A DNA stretch of 64,000 nucleotides from Paragordius varius (taxonomy: Eukaryota; Nematomorpha), in assembly GCA_964247055.1 (NCBI GenBank), contig OZ176051.1:13144001-13208000 (forward strand), read 5' to 3'. Under the pieces are notes generated by a model. The model was given only the letters and a program-made list of their open reading frames with translations. It was not told where the DNA came from and did no database searches. Positions 1 through 12,359 of this stretch are shown here, in pieces (position 1 is the first letter of the stretch; the number at the start of each line of letters is the position of its first letter). The position numbers and the translations under genes are program-made.

Positions 1-1247
1 TTTCATAGGAATATTAATGAAGAGCTTAAGCGAAAAAAAAAATTTTACATACAAATAGTACGCATATAATTTTATCATATCTATCACATCTATATAAAAA
101 TGTGGTGTCCAAAATTAAAAATTAAACCATATACATGTATATATATAAATGCTAAAAAATGGGATATCAGCACACTTACGATCTAAAATAAGCATTGAGT
201 CCAATGATTTATTCTGTAAAATAAAAAAAATGAACAAAGTACTTATATAGATATGTTTTTTCCAGTGCTCTATTTACTTATTTATAAATATTATAATGGT
301 TGCAAAATCGCATAAATGTATCTATATTATTTTAGCGCATATGTGGTATTAATAATAAAAAAATGTACTTTAATAGTCTATCAATAATAAATCTTATTCT
401 ATGTTATAGTATCTATTTTTAAGGATATTTCACTTTTTAACCTTATCATTTTTGGTTGTATTATTGTGTTATTGCGTTTTGTCATTAATAAACACACCTG
501 GAAAATGGGAAGGTTTATTCATTAGATGCCTGACACTATTATAAGGGTGTATAGCTTTATTGATTTTTAGGGTTTAGTTTTATTGGGAAAATCAGGTACG
601 CTCTGTTTAAAATAATACTCTAGTGTTTTTTTGCCATAATTAAATGCATCAATTAACTGAACCTTAACTTTTGCACCGTTGAGGATTATTGAATTCAACA
701 AAAACAACAACAATAAAAAAATGGTAAAAAAATATGAAATAATATATATAAATTTGATACAAATAAAATCCAAATAATGTTAGTTATATCTAAGGAAAAA
801 GGAGTAAAATCGATATTGCATTGATACTTTTACTGTTTCATACACCAATTATGTAGCATCTATTATTATGAAGCTCTTACTATCAATAAAATATTTATAA
901 TATTAATTCTAAGCATAACCTCATAAAGATAACAATTAACATATTATGTTCATCTAAATTAATGATTTGGTTTCTATCTATAATACATTCCTATGTGTCA
1001 TATATATTTCCTTTATCTTACGAAAATTTTTGATCATAGATTTGGTAAGGCGTATTATTTTTAATAAACTTTTAAATATTTATAACCACGTGCTGTCTAT
1101 TAGCAAATTTTGGTATTTTATATGTCCCCTTTGTATTTTTTCTGACAGAAGCTAGTAATACCAACTGTAAATTCAATCTTAATATTAAAATTAATCATTA
1201 AGCATAACAGAGTGTACTAGCGACTCAAAAATAACTAAATTTTATAT
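1..1247. other. AT-rich intergenic DNA, no gene seen
   Basis: I see no open frame with recognisable protein character, no tRNA-like fold and no clear repeat here. The short open frames are low-complexity and rich in codons for I, F, Y and K, as expected of AT-rich noncoding DNA. Confidence 0.6.
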
Positions 1248-1263
1248 TATATATATATATATA

Positions 1264-1450
1264 TATAGTATGAGTATACATTGCTAGGGTATCAATTATT
1301 GCCAAATAGTAAAAACAACAAAGGGCAGTTTTATTGGATAATAATACTAATAAGTGAAAAAATAACTCAAAGCCAATAATACTGCCCTTTGTTTTATTTA
1401 CTATTTTGCAATAATTAATAACTTTCTAGCAATGTATACTTACTCATACT
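1264..1450. mobile_element. Hairpin MITE inserted in a (TA)n tract
   Basis: The two halves are inverted copies. The left arm runs from AGTATGAGTATACATTGCTA to GGGCAGTTTTATTGG, and its reverse complement returns from CCAATAATACTGCCC to the mirrored end near 1450. The loop is about 35 bp. Both ends abut TATATA tracts (1247-1268 and 1452-1510), which suits a target in TA repeats. There is no coding capacity. A non-autonomous element fits best; superfamily unknown. Confidence 0.7.
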
Positions 1451-1469
1451 GTATATATATATACCTATA

Positions 1470-1510
<41 letters not shown>

Positions 1511-1650
1511 TGTTAGATATATGTACTCTCATGGACACTTTGGTTTAGGGTTGAATTAGTATTAAATCATAATAATTAAATATTATGTTACTTGTAATAG
1601 CACAAATTTAGTGCAAGTTTAACACTTGGATACAACACACTCATTTTAGT

Positions 1651-2203
1651 CCTCCGATTCAAATTGGGGTAGTTAAATACCCCAGGCCTGTTTAAAATTA
1701 AATTCTTTAAAAAATATAGAAGGAATCGATACCATGGCAAAATTTTGCACTCGTCTAACATTAATAAATCGAAATATATAAAAAATTTTATTCAAAAATA
1801 CTTGGTATTACTTATTTTAAGTTAAAACCGAAAGGTAAAAATTTCGTCAACGTGACATGTGTCAAATTGTAAAATTGAAAAATTATAAAAACTAAACCGT
1901 TTTTCTATTTCTATCAATGTTAGATGTAATTTATATAAAAAATTAGCTTTAGTTTTACCCTTAAAATTAAATGAACTCGATATTTTGCAAAAAATTTTAA
2001 AAATAAAAATGGCGTCGAAGTAGTTTGAGATGGAGCTTTTTTTTCAAAACAAAATTTTATCAAGATATTTTGGCATATTTATATAATATATATCAGGATA
2101 GAAGCATAAATTTAAAATGGGACCGTTTCCTTCAGTAGTTTTTTTAAAAATATTAATTTAAATTTAGTCTGGGGTATTTAGATACCCCAATTTGAATCGA
2201 AGT
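1651..2203 (+). mobile_element. Family M MITE, copy 1
   Basis: A non-coding element of about 550 bp. Its ends are inverted: GATTCAAATTGGGGTA near 1656 and its reverse complement near 2180-2199, each followed inside by a TAAATACCCC-type segment. The match extends over about 34 bp. Three more copies in the window (29998-30436, 39688-40210, about 58340-58815) share the interior, including a conserved GGGACCGTTTC block near the right end. The target duplication is not clear; the flank may be TTTA-like. Confidence 0.75.
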
Positions 2204-3439
2204 GTTAAAGTAATGAAATAAAATGTATTATGATGAAAAACCTATTTATATTTTATACTTCCTTACCTTTTCCCTTTCTATTTTGGGTAAATTTATATCC
2301 TAGAATTTTTGTAAATAAATTATAAAAATTGCGAGCTTTAAACACGAATGAAACGAACGAACAGCTGATGAATAAATATTAAATTTTTGCTGGTAAAATC
2401 CAACCTTAACTTCTTATTAATTAATATTTTCTAACTATAATATACAATTATGCGCCTTTTGAATTATCCCTTTCAAAAAACTTATAGAAAAAATGGCAGC
2501 AAAGAAGAAATTTTTTACAAATTTAATTCAAAAAATTTATAATGTGCCTAAAAGGTTAAAAAAAGCATTTTTTAATCCCACTCAACTTATTTTTAAGCTA
2601 TTCATTTCACATCGGTCTGGAAAAAATACCCCAAAAAGTAATGGAGTATTTGTATATATTTTATTTTAAAAAGGTGGATAATTACATTTCTTCAAACACT
2701 GTTGCAACAGACTAAGTGAACGTAAAATGGGTTTGATATTAATTACATGCTGGATTATTAAAATTTATTTTAAATTATGAAGATGAATTGTATTTTAAGG
2801 TACCTACAAATATTACACAAATAAAAAAGCACTCTATTTCGATGCTCCATACATATTTATCAGTGCAGATCTTTTAAAAAACATTTTCTTAAATATTAAT
2901 AAAAATAGGCGATCCTTTCATCCGTGTTTTAAATATTCTTTTATAGAGACAGCATGTTTCATCATAAAATGCGATAGATCATCACGCGATCACGGCTTCA
3001 AATTACTTCTCTTTTAACTTTTAGAAAACGGATTTGGATGTTTTTTTTATATATCAAGAAGTGCTATTTCATTTAAAACTTCCCTAAGCTTAGTATATTG
3101 AAAGATAATAATATTGATATGTGCTTTTTTAATTTATAAATTCAATGGCATCAATTTACCTATTTTTATCAAAAAATAGTAGGTATTAAAATATTCAAAA
3201 TCGCACCGATGTACATTACATTTAACTCTCTTACAATGCAACGAATACACCTCATAAATTTAAATGGTACAAAACGATAGGCTACACTTCTCCACCAATT
3301 TCCAATTTTATTATTGATAGACGAGCTCCTTATATCATAAATTTAAGAAATGATTTCGTTTGCTAAGAATACTGAATTTAATAAAATTCATAAAACATCT
3401 GCAAGTTTTGTATATGATTCAAAAAAATGGATTTATATA
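2204..3439. other. AT-rich intergenic DNA, no gene seen
   Basis: No coding or structural signal that I can support. Confidence 0.5.
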
Positions 3440-4074
3440 TACCATTTGCACTTCAATAGTGTCCTTGAACAATTCACGTTGGTTTTTAGACATTTCAAGT
3501 TGGTCCTTGAACACTTCAAATTGGTCCTTGAACAGTTCACGTTGGTCCTTAAAATTTTAAAATTTTGATTTAACCATAATTTTTGCATGTATTCTTTTAT
3601 TTTATTATTTTTTAAACTATTTTCTTTATTATATATTTATTTAAAATAAAATTTTTCATTTTAAAAACACTTATATTTCAAACTAATTTTCCAATTTAAC
3701 AAAATTATAAAGGTTTCAATAAATTTTTTTATTAATAACCCATAAAACTCATATATTTTTTAATTAGGTGTTATAATCTTATAAATATTTTAAATAATTT
3801 TAAGAAATTAATAAAGTACGGTTTCTTAATGATTAAAAGTTGATATTGATTTAAAATATATTTTAAATAATAGAAAATAGGTTAAAAACGATAAAATAGA
3901 TGATTTATTTGATTGATAAAAGTTAAAAATAAACCAAAAAAGTCAAAGGACCTACAAGTGTTCAAGGACCAACTTGAAATGTTCAAGGACCAACTTGAGG
4001 TGTTCAAGGACCAACTTGAAGTATTCGAGGACCAACTAGAAATGCTCAAGGACACTCTAGAAGTGCAAATGCTA
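3440..4074. mobile_element. Family A foldback element, copy 1
   Basis: Inverted arms made of a tandem 21-bp unit (core TTGGTCCTTGAAC on the left, GTTCAAGGACCAA on the right) enclose an AT-rich centre of about 400 bp. Left arm 3451-3551, right arm about 3950-4066. The outer ends read CCATTTGCACTTC and GAAGTGCAAATG and sit next to TA. Because the unit is 21 bp, several frames stay open across it and yield meaningless 7-residue repeat peptides. Repeats have diverged between units, so this copy looks older than the one at 57399. Confidence 0.75.
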
Positions 4075-4362
4075 TAGTTAGTTTCTTTATGAGCGACTGA
4101 GAATTTTTGGTAAGATAAAAATATTATATCGTTTACAAAAAAATGTAAGGCTTTCGTGGAGCTTCTTCAATATAAATGAATTGCTTAAATAACTTAAATA
4201 TCTCAATTTACAAGTGTAATGAATTAACACATTGTATGGTATAAAAATTGGAAAACTTTGAAAGGTAGTAAGATCATATGGTTTTCTCAGTATATTTTGA
4301 GACAGCTTATTTACATAGCCTATTAACTGCAAATTTAACTAATTGAAGGAATAATTCTCGAT

Positions 4363-4680
4363 CAGGGGTGGCCAACACGCGGCCGGCGGGCCGCAAGCGT
4401 CCTCCGAGATATTCTGCAAAAATAGAAAATTACCAAATACATAGGATTTCCATAAATTACAAATGCTGATAAAATCTTAGTAAAATTTATACAAATTTCT
4501 TGATAAGACATTAAAGTTGGCAACAAAATGCAAAAATTGATATAAATATTATATTGTTTTTCTCTTTTCAGTCCTACAATTAATAAAATATTTATGAATG
4601 CCCATAAATTTTTCGAATGCCGCCCTCCTATTTCAGTTGAAAATGCGGCCCATGAATCGGATTTTAACAAGATAATCATT
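4363..4680. mobile_element. hAT-like end fragment
   Basis: The sequence CAGGGGTGGCCAACACGC followed by GC-rich GGCCGGCGGGCCGC is a typical hAT (Charlie-like) terminus and stands out from the AT-rich background. A GCGGCCCATGAATC stretch lies near 4646. A similar terminus occurs reversed at 13898. I could not match an 8-bp duplication to the possible other end near 6905, so the full extent is unknown. Confidence 0.45.
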
Positions 4681-5039
4681 ATGAGGTAATATTATATTCA
4701 TGCCGAGTAAGATTTTATTTGAAATTTTAGCTAACCTTGTCACGCTTCGCTTTAATAAAAAAACATATTTTCAAAAAGAATGTCTTTAATTATTCTTTTA
4801 CGGGCTTTTGAATAGGGTCAAATATTGTTTAATCGAAATTGACCATATTTTATCTGTCCCTTTTTAAAGTTAATATTCAACTATCATTGGATTTATTTTA
4901 ACATTTTTGTTTTACGAAATTATGGTTAAAAGTTTTTTGAGATTGTGTTTACACCGCTGTGATCAAGGGATATAAAATGTAAATCATTTGTGGTCCCTTT
5001 TTAAAGAAAAAAATGATATTATACAAATTCCCCAGAAAA

Positions 5040-6700
5040 GTGTTTAACTGAACTCATATGGCTTCTTAAGTTTTTCGAAATTAGCTTCAAAACCACGCCA
5101 TTTCTGTATGGCCTCCTAGTTTTAAGCCGGTAGACCCCTACCCATAGACCTATATGGAAAAAGCGCTGAGTTAAATTTTTGCCTTTATAGGGCTAATATT
5201 TGGAATTAGTTTTGATACCATCGTTTCATAGGTTATTCGAAAAAATACCTCAACACTAAATAATCGTTATATGATGGCGTTTGTTCAGGATATAAAAGCC
5301 CCAAATAAACGGCTAATAAAAAAACGCCTGACCTTTTTTACCTAGTTACGGGTATTAACCCTTTAATGAGCTCATATGGCTTCATAAAATTTCTGTTAAT
5401 TAGCTCCAAAACACAGCAATTTCTATATATTGGCGCAGTTTTTGGCGGGCAGCTCCTAACCCAGGGACAGGTATAAAAGAGCGTAGGGGAAAATTTTGCC
5501 TTTATATGGGGAATATCTGAAATTATCATGAATTCCATTGTTCTTATTAGACTCATAGGTTTTCTGAAATTTGTCTCCAAAGGCATGATGTATCGATAGG
5601 TGACGCAGTTTTACGCGAGTAACCCCCTAACCAGGGACGAAACAAAAAAACGCCTAATTAAAATTTTTGCCTTAATTTGGGTAATACCTTGAATCATGAT
5701 TGATTCTATATGCTCTTGTGGGATTTTCAAAAAAATTGACTCAAAACCAAAATGTTATTCTATGGTGGCGCATTTTTCAGGGTAAGGGCCTATCTAAGGG
5801 GTAATCTAATAAAACCTTACTTAGATTTTTGCCTTCTTACGGGTAATATTTCAAGCCTTATTAAACTCAAATGGCCTAATAAGTTTTGTAAAATTTGCCT
5901 CCAAAGTCAGGCTGTATCGATATGGTGGCTCAGTTGTTGGCGGGTACCCCTACCCAGAGGCCAATATAAAAAAAGAAGTTCGATTTTATAGGAGAATACC
6001 TGGAATCGTCATTCATTCCTTATGTTCCTAATAGCTTTTGTAAGAATGGGTTCAAAACTAAATAATAGTTCAAGGATCGCGTATTTTTCAGGGCGTGAAG
6101 GGCCTAATTTATAAAAACCGCAAGATTTAAATTTTTGCCTTGTTACGGGTAATTCATTAAGCACCTATTGAACTCGTATGGCCTAATAGGTTTTCTGAAA
6201 TTTGGCTCCAAAACAACGCAATTTCTATATAGTAGCGCAGTTTTTGGAGGGTAGCTCCTAACTAAGGGGCAGGCAAAAAAAGCGTTGGGCAAAACATTTG
6301 CCTTTTACCAGGGATATCTGAATCCTCATTAAAATTTTACGGTCTCATAACCTGGAAAATAGATTCAAAAAATTATTTTCGTGGACTTAGTTTTTTTGAA
6401 AAATGGCATTTTACGAGGAGAGCGGGTAAAAAGGGCTTAAATTAAAAAGGCGATCCCACTAACAAAAAAATCATATTTGAAATCGAATGGTCCAACATGT
6501 TTTCCTGAAAATGTATCAAAGACACGATTTTTGTGGACTTTTTACACAAGGTGGGCTCGAACTGGGGGCCTAATTCAAAAAACAGGCAAAGCTATTGTCG
6601 GGGCATATGATTATGTTTTTTCGACATTTGGATTTGAATGGATGTACCGGTTTTCCGGAAGATCACAAAGCCAGCATTTTTCATTTTTATTGACTTAAAA
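5040..6700 (-). repeat. Degenerate tandem array of about 160-bp units, Helitron-related
   Basis: A block built around TTTTTGCCTT...GGGTAATA recurs near 5165, 5325, 5490, 5655, 5825, 5985, 6135 and 6295, a period of roughly 160 bp. Between these blocks recur segments reading CCAAAAC, GGCGCAGTTTTT and a run of CCTAACC-type sequence. The right end (6380-6697) matches the Helitron at 60042-61613 in reverse orientation, including GGATTTGAATGGATG and CCGGTTTTCCGGAAG. It looks like a long decayed relative whose internal repeats multiplied. The short open frames inside are not genes. Confidence 0.6.
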
Positions 6701-6889
6701 CATATTTATCCTATTGTTTCATTCCTTTACAAATAATCCAAAGACAGATAAAGATAAGGAATGGTGCCTTTTAATTCCGTTATAACAAATCAATGCTCTT
6801 CCAATATATGTCGTTCAAATAGCTCCTATCTATTATATAGTGGGCAGGCCTTGAGACAAAATAAATATATTTTGCGGCCCGTTAAAATT

Positions 6890-7298
6890 TATTGGTAAAT
6901 CACTGGAATACTTAGTTTATCTAATCACTTGATATCCGAGTTTGTAAATACATAAGAATTGCATCACACATTATCTCTTTATTGTACCAGTTTTTTTATT
7001 TGCTCACTAAATTTTGCAATAATGTTTGCAAATTACTATGTTTAGACTGAATTTTGCGGTATTCAAGTTCCAAAATTTTAATCTCCATTATTGTATCCTA
7101 GAATTAAAATTCAATAATATTTACTTCCATATTAAGTCGTAAAAGATTCTCTTCAGTTAAAGCCTCACATAAAACCTAAAATATGATTATAATTCTATTT
7201 ACTTGTGTAAAAATTTTGTTTTTTAACATTAAATGTAGCAATAAAAAATAACAATCAAATTAAAGCGTTTATTATTTTATTAAAATACATATATATAC
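6890..7298. other. AT-rich intergenic DNA with a hAT-like right end
   Basis: GCGGCCCGTTAAAATT followed by TTGGTAAATCACTG at 6875-6905 resembles the right end of the small hAT at 45797-46001. The rest is plain AT-rich sequence. Confidence 0.35.
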
Positions 7299-8549
7299 AC
7301 TGTGTGCAAAAAAATTTTTAACGAAAAATTTTTTTTTTCATGAGATAGCTTATGACCAGCGTATTTTTGCCGCAAAATTTTTTATTTGTTGACAACCTAC
7401 TTTTTGAGATATCGAGAAAGAATCGAAATCGGGCAAAAAGTAAAAATTAAGGATAATTAAGGATAATTCAAAAAATAATGATAAAATTTGAAATATTATG
7501 GTTTATTATTCTTTTAGGAGATATTTATAATATATAAATAGCCTAAAATCATATAGTTTAGGTTTCTAAAAAAATTCAGGTCAAAAGATGGCGTTTTTCT
7601 TTCGTCACACTTAAAAGACAAAATAAATTTAATGAAGCTATATTAAAATAATTTTTTTTAATTATTTACTACCTAAACTCACTATTAAATTAACATTCAT
7701 ATTTTATTCAGTAAAATAAACTTCTATATCAAAATAAAACCAAAAATATTGTTTTTGATTTTGTATTTTTTTGTCATCTGGTTTATGCGTGTATAAAAAA
7801 TTTATACTGTTTTATTTTGGATTCTCACTGATTAGGAATTATAAAGTATATAATTTAAGGATTTAAATTTAGTAGAATATCAACCAACAATCCGTAAATC
7901 CCAATACATATAATTTGTCATAAAACAGACTTGTTACAGGAAATTGTAAGGATTGCTGGTTGATATTCCTCTTTAAATCCTATTTTGCATAAATTATATA
8001 CTTAATAATTCCTAATCATGTGAGAATTCAAAATAAAACAGTATAAATTTTTTATACACTCATAAACCAGATGACAAAAAAATGCAAAAATAAAAAACAA
8101 TATTTTTGGTTTTATTTTGATATAGAAATTTATTTTACTGAATAAAATATGAATATTAAGATTTTAATAGCGAGTTTAGGTAGTAAATAATTAAAAAAAA
8201 TTATTTTAATATAGTTTCATTAAATTTATTTTGTCTTTTAAGTGTGACAAAAGAAAAACTCCATCTTTTGACCTGAAATTTTATATAAACCCAAACTATA
8301 TGATTTTAGGCTATTTATATATTGAAAATATCTCATAAAATGATAATAAACCATAATTTCAAATTTTATCATTATTTTTTGAATTATCCTTAATTTTCAC
8401 TTTTTGCCCGATTTCGATTTTCTCTCAATATCTCAAGAACTAGGTTGTCAACAAATAAAAATTTTTGCGGCAAATGAATACGCTGGTCATAAGCTATCTC
8501 ATGAAAAATTTTTCGTTAAATCAAAATGACCCTCTTTTCTGCACACAGT
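7299..8549. mobile_element. Family F hairpin element, copy 1 (whole)
   Basis: A palindrome of about 1.25 kb with arms of roughly 600 bp. Ends are ACTGTGTGCAAAA on the left and GCACACAGT on the right, next to TATATA tracts. Strong paired landmarks are CTTATGACCAGCG at 7350 against CGCTGGTCATAAG near 8480, and CCTAAAATCATATAG against its reverse complement near 8300. The centre, about 7900-7960, holds a short non-paired loop. No protein is encoded. TA target and ACTGTG-type ends resemble Tc1/mariner derivatives, but this is only a resemblance. Confidence 0.8.
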
Positions 8550-8807
8550 ATATATATATATATATAACATGCATAAAAGAGGGTTGATTTTTTATTAACA
8601 AATAAGAAATCATGAGCTAGCTTATGACCAGCGAATTCATTGCCGCAAAAATTTTTATTTGTTGACGACATAGTTTCTGAAATATTAAGAGAAAATAGAA
8701 TTCGGGCAAAAAGTGAAAATTAAGGATAATTCAAAAAATGATAAAAGTTGAGATATTATGTTAATTATCATTTTAGGAGATATTTTCAATATATATACAG
8801 TTTAGAA

Positions 8808-11237
8808 CAGTGGTACTCACCAAAAAAATTTGACGGGCCAAATAAAACATATTTTATTTTCGAGGGCCATGAACCTTATAATGGCAAATATTCCATAGCT
8901 ATTTGACACATATGTACACATTTATATTCTAAATCAGCACAATGAATTTTTTTGCGGGGCCATTTAAATCCAGCTAAAAATTCGTTTTGCACCAATTATT
9001 TTTAAAAATTAAAATATTTTGAGAACAACATTTATTTTGATTTTAACCACTAATTTTTGACAAATTTGGTTTCGCCTCATGGCAGGCCAATCTTAATACG
9101 TCATCCATATGATTATTGGTTAAGCGATTTCTGTATGTATTCTTGATATACTTCATTTTTGAATATGCCGTCTCACACGTGTAAGTTGATGGAAAAACAG
9201 TTCAGATAACTTGAGCACACTTTTAATATTTTCATATTTATTTGGCACAACTTGCCAAAACTCTATATATCTTTCTTCTCTACGATTTTCCTTAAATATA
9301 GCTTCCAAATTGGAATCATTTTTAAAATCAACGAATTCTTCAATAAGCGCCTAAACCGAAAAGCTCAAGTTGCTTAAAGTTGGATATATCCATATGCCAT
9401 GGATTTTCAATAAGTTTTAAGCAATTTTTAATATTTTTTAATTCTTGAAATCTGAATTTCATCCCATTAAATGTTAAATGATTGTCTATTATTAAATTAA
9501 TTTCCGCGGTAAATTCCATATTTTCGTTATGAATCGTTTTAAGTGTTGGAAAATGTAGGAGTGTTTTATCTATAAAATCTTGTTTATATATTATTAATTT
9601 TTCTTCAAAAGCAAATATATGATTAGCAAATTGGGTTATTATTTTGCTCCCTTGAAGACTTGTATTAAAAATACTAAGTTTATAAGTAATGTCGCAAAGG
9701 TAGGCTAATAAAACCCACCATTTGTCACTATTAATTTCCTCGTCAAACTTTCTGTTATCTTTTATAAATAATAGAATTTCATGTCTTAAATCAAAAAATC
9801 TATTCAATACTTTGCTAAGGCTTAGCCATCTCACAGCGGTGTACAAAAGAATATCATCAAACTCACTGTGGATATCTTTCAGGAGGTTTTTGAATTTACG
9901 GTGATTGAATTCTCTGCCACGGATGTAGTTAACTATATCCACAACCGTTTTAATTACTAAATTTAGTGATTCATTTTTACAAGCGAAACCAAGTTTTGCT
10001 GATGAATAAAGCAGTGAAAGGATAATATATTTTGCAAATTATATTTGTTTTAGAGGAATAAACCCTTTGTTTATTCCAATCACAGAGGGACAGCCATCTG
10101 TGCAGATCGAAACCAATTTTTTCATAGATATACCATTATTATCGAAAAAAGTGCTAATTATTTCAAGAAAATCACTGCCTTTTGTAGTATTATTCATTGG
10201 TAAAAATTTCAAATATTCCTTGTTGAAATGTTGTCGTTGCAAAATCTCACGAAGAGCGCACATTGAGGTGTTGAACTTATATCAGTGCTAGAATCGATTG
10301 CAATACTGAAGTATTTGCAGTTTTTCAGAGCCAATAATGTATTGTTAAAAATATATTTAGACATATCTTCAATGCGTCGAGCATATGTTGAATCAGAAAG
10401 TTGAAGTTTTTTAATTTGCCTCATGATTTGATTTTTATGATGGAATTTATCAAATAAAAAAGGGCAACCATTTATTAGACATTCTGGGAATCAGTAAACG
10501 GTTTCATATTTTTTCCTATATAGCAAATTTCATGCGAAGCTAATGCTACAGCTTTTTCCTGGGAAAAAGCTATGGCCATAAGAGATTTTTCTTTCTCGTA
10601 TCATTCCTTAAAAGTTTTAGTTTCGTTTCTTTCCTTATGATTTTCTGGTAATTTATGAGAATGATGGATTTTAAAATGTCTTTCAATATTGTATTTTTTA
10701 TAATTATGTTGTCCTTGCATATAAGGCAGGTGGCAACTTTGTTATTTAAAACGACAAAAAAATTATTTTCCAATTCTTTTTTAAACGAGCGATCTTCATC
10801 GGATAATTTACGTTTTTTGGCATTAGATGTCATCCTTTGAATTTATGTTTATTATTATGTAATAAAAATAGGAATATAAATTGAATTATGCTATAAAAAA
10901 CAGGTCGAAGTTTAATGATGTTGAGTTGAAAAATATTTTATGGGAATGAATTATAAAAAAGATGATAGCAATGAAATGTATATGCAATGGGTGAAAATAA
11001 AAAATAGCAATAAAAATAAAGAAAAGAAAATAGAATATACAGAAAAAGAAACAACGTGTGCCATAAATCATAAATTTTAAAATCATTTTAATGTAGGAAA
11101 ATTTTTCTACATTTCAAATTGGGTAAAAAATAAATATTATCAATAAAAAAATTTTAGGTATCAATATGGTCATAGGGCAATTTTAAAGCACACTTAGGGC
11201 CGCATGCGGCCCGCGGGCCGCGGTTTGAGTATCACTG
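8808..11237 (-). mobile_element. hAT DNA transposon, decayed, with 8-bp target duplication
   Basis: Ends are CAGTGGTACTCACC at the left and TGAGTATCACTG at the right, imperfect inverted repeats of hAT type. They are flanked by the identical octamer GTTTAGAA at 8800-8807 and 11238-11245, the 8-bp duplication expected of hAT. Subterminal sequence is GC-rich (GCGGCCCGCGGGCCGC near 11205). It encodes a broken minus-strand transposase. Confidence 0.9.
8990..10833 (-). pseudogene. hAT transposase pseudogene (ZBED5/SCAND3-like)
   Basis: Read on the minus strand from 10833. First comes a BED-type zinc finger region with ATCLICKDN (CX2C visible, the His pair not clear). Then IAIDSSTDI near 10300, the first catalytic Asp of the RNase H-like fold, and CTDGCPSVIG near 10100, the second. 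VRWLSLSKVLNRFFDLR follows at 9780-9840, a signature of this family. Near 9020-9200 lies a hAT C-terminal dimerisation segment (HMDDVLRLACHEAKPN). The pieces lie in different frames with stops between them (at least four breaks), so no active enzyme is encoded. Such domesticated-looking hAT families (ZBED5, GTF2IRD2, SCAND3 relatives) are common in animals. Confidence 0.85.
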
Positions 11238-11245
11238 GTTTAGAA

Positions 11246-11402
11246 TCTCTTTTTTCCTTTTTTATTAAAGGGTAAGGACTTAAATTGTATCCGGACATGT
11301 GAAGGCATTAACACTCGCCTGCCCAGGGCTGACAGTGATGATGGAAAAAATGCGTAGTTTCGGGGTTCGAACTCAGGCACGCAGTGTGAGAGTCCGGCGC
11401 CC
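11246..11402 (-). mobile_element. tRNA-derived SINE
   Basis: On the minus strand the head reads GTAGGGCGCCGGACTCTCAC (A-box region) followed by GAGTTCGAACCCC (B box), the split polymerase III promoter of a tRNA-derived SINE. The tail, near 11246, is an A-rich run AAAAAAGGAAAAAAGAG. The same tail sequence recurs at about 62140-62170, probably a truncated copy. It sits inside an arm of the F hairpin, directly beside the hAT element. Confidence 0.7.
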
Positions 11403-11845
11403 TACCTACTAAAATAGCCTAAAATTCTATAGTTAGGGTTTCTATAAAATCTCAGTTCAAAAGATGGCGTTTTTCTTTTAATCTTAAAAGACAAAATTTA
11501 TGAAATTATATTAAAATAATGTTTTTAATTATTTACTAGAACTCACTATTATAATCTTAACATTCATGTTTTATTCTGTAAAAAAAACTTATATATCAAA
11601 ATAAAAAAAAATATTGTTTTTTATTTCATATTTTTGTCATGTTTATGAGTGTATAAAAAATTTATACGGATTTATTTTGGAATCTTAGGTGAGGAATTTT
11701 AATCTAAATAATTTTTGTAAAATAGAATTTAAAAGTAGTGGATAACCAAAAATTCTTACAAATTATGTAAAAGATTTGTTTTAACAATATTTGGTTGATT
11801 TTCCACTACTTGTAATTTTTATTTTGTATTAATTTATATATAAAA

Positions 11846-12359
11846 CTAGCGTAAATCTCGTGCTGCTAAGCACCCCGAGGAACCATTTTTCACACGGGGT
11901 AGGCACGAACTGGGGACCTAATTGAATTTTTACGGTCTCATACCTAGGGCGAAAAATAGATTTAAAAAAATATTTTTGTGGACTTTGTTTTTTTCAAAAA
12001 AATGGCATTTTACGGGAGGAGCGGCTAAAAAGAGGGCCTAAATTAAAAAAGCGAGACGACTATGTTCGGCGCAATCGAAAATAAGTAAACCAAAATCATA
12101 ATTGAAATTGAATGGACCAACACGTTCTCCAGAAAATTGTCTCAAAGACTCAATTTTTGTGGACTTCTGTTTTCAAAAAAACCCGTTTTTAAACACGGGG
12201 TGGGCCCGAACTGGGGGCCTATTTCAAAAAATGGGTGAAGCTATTGTCGGGGAATTCATTAATGATTATATTTTTTTGATGTTTGGATTTGATTGGGTCT
12301 ACCGGTTTTCCGGTACCAGATCACAAAGCCAGCATTTTCCATTTTTATAAATATATAGA
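11846..12359 (-). mobile_element. Non-autonomous Helitron, short copy
   Basis: On the minus strand it starts TCTATATATTTATAAAAATG at 12359 and ends with CTAG at 11846, inserted between A and T as Helitrons do. Upstream of the 3' end are CACGAGATTTACG and a GC-rich stretch. The body matches one unit of the Helitron at 60042-61613 (landmarks ACCGGTTTTCCGGTACC, GGGCCTAAATT and CGCGACGAC-like sequence). No Rep/helicase gene is present. Confidence 0.7.

Noticed and set aside
5338-6698. Several frames of 70-80 codons in both directions
   Set aside because: They lie in a degenerate tandem repeat related to a Helitron and resemble no protein.
6477-6698. Possible gene shared with 12102-12350 (similar peptides NGPT...P ENV/NCLKD)
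   Set aside because: Similarity is at DNA level and belongs to the Helitron family; the frames are not conserved in the copies at 60042-61613.
4363-6905. A single 2.5-kb hAT element from the GC-rich end at 4363 to the end at 6905
   Set aside because: The flanking octamers TTCTCGAT and GAATACTT do not match and no transposase lies between.
10655-10840. Plus-strand frames opposite the hAT transposase
   Set aside because: Shadows of the minus-strand transposase remains.
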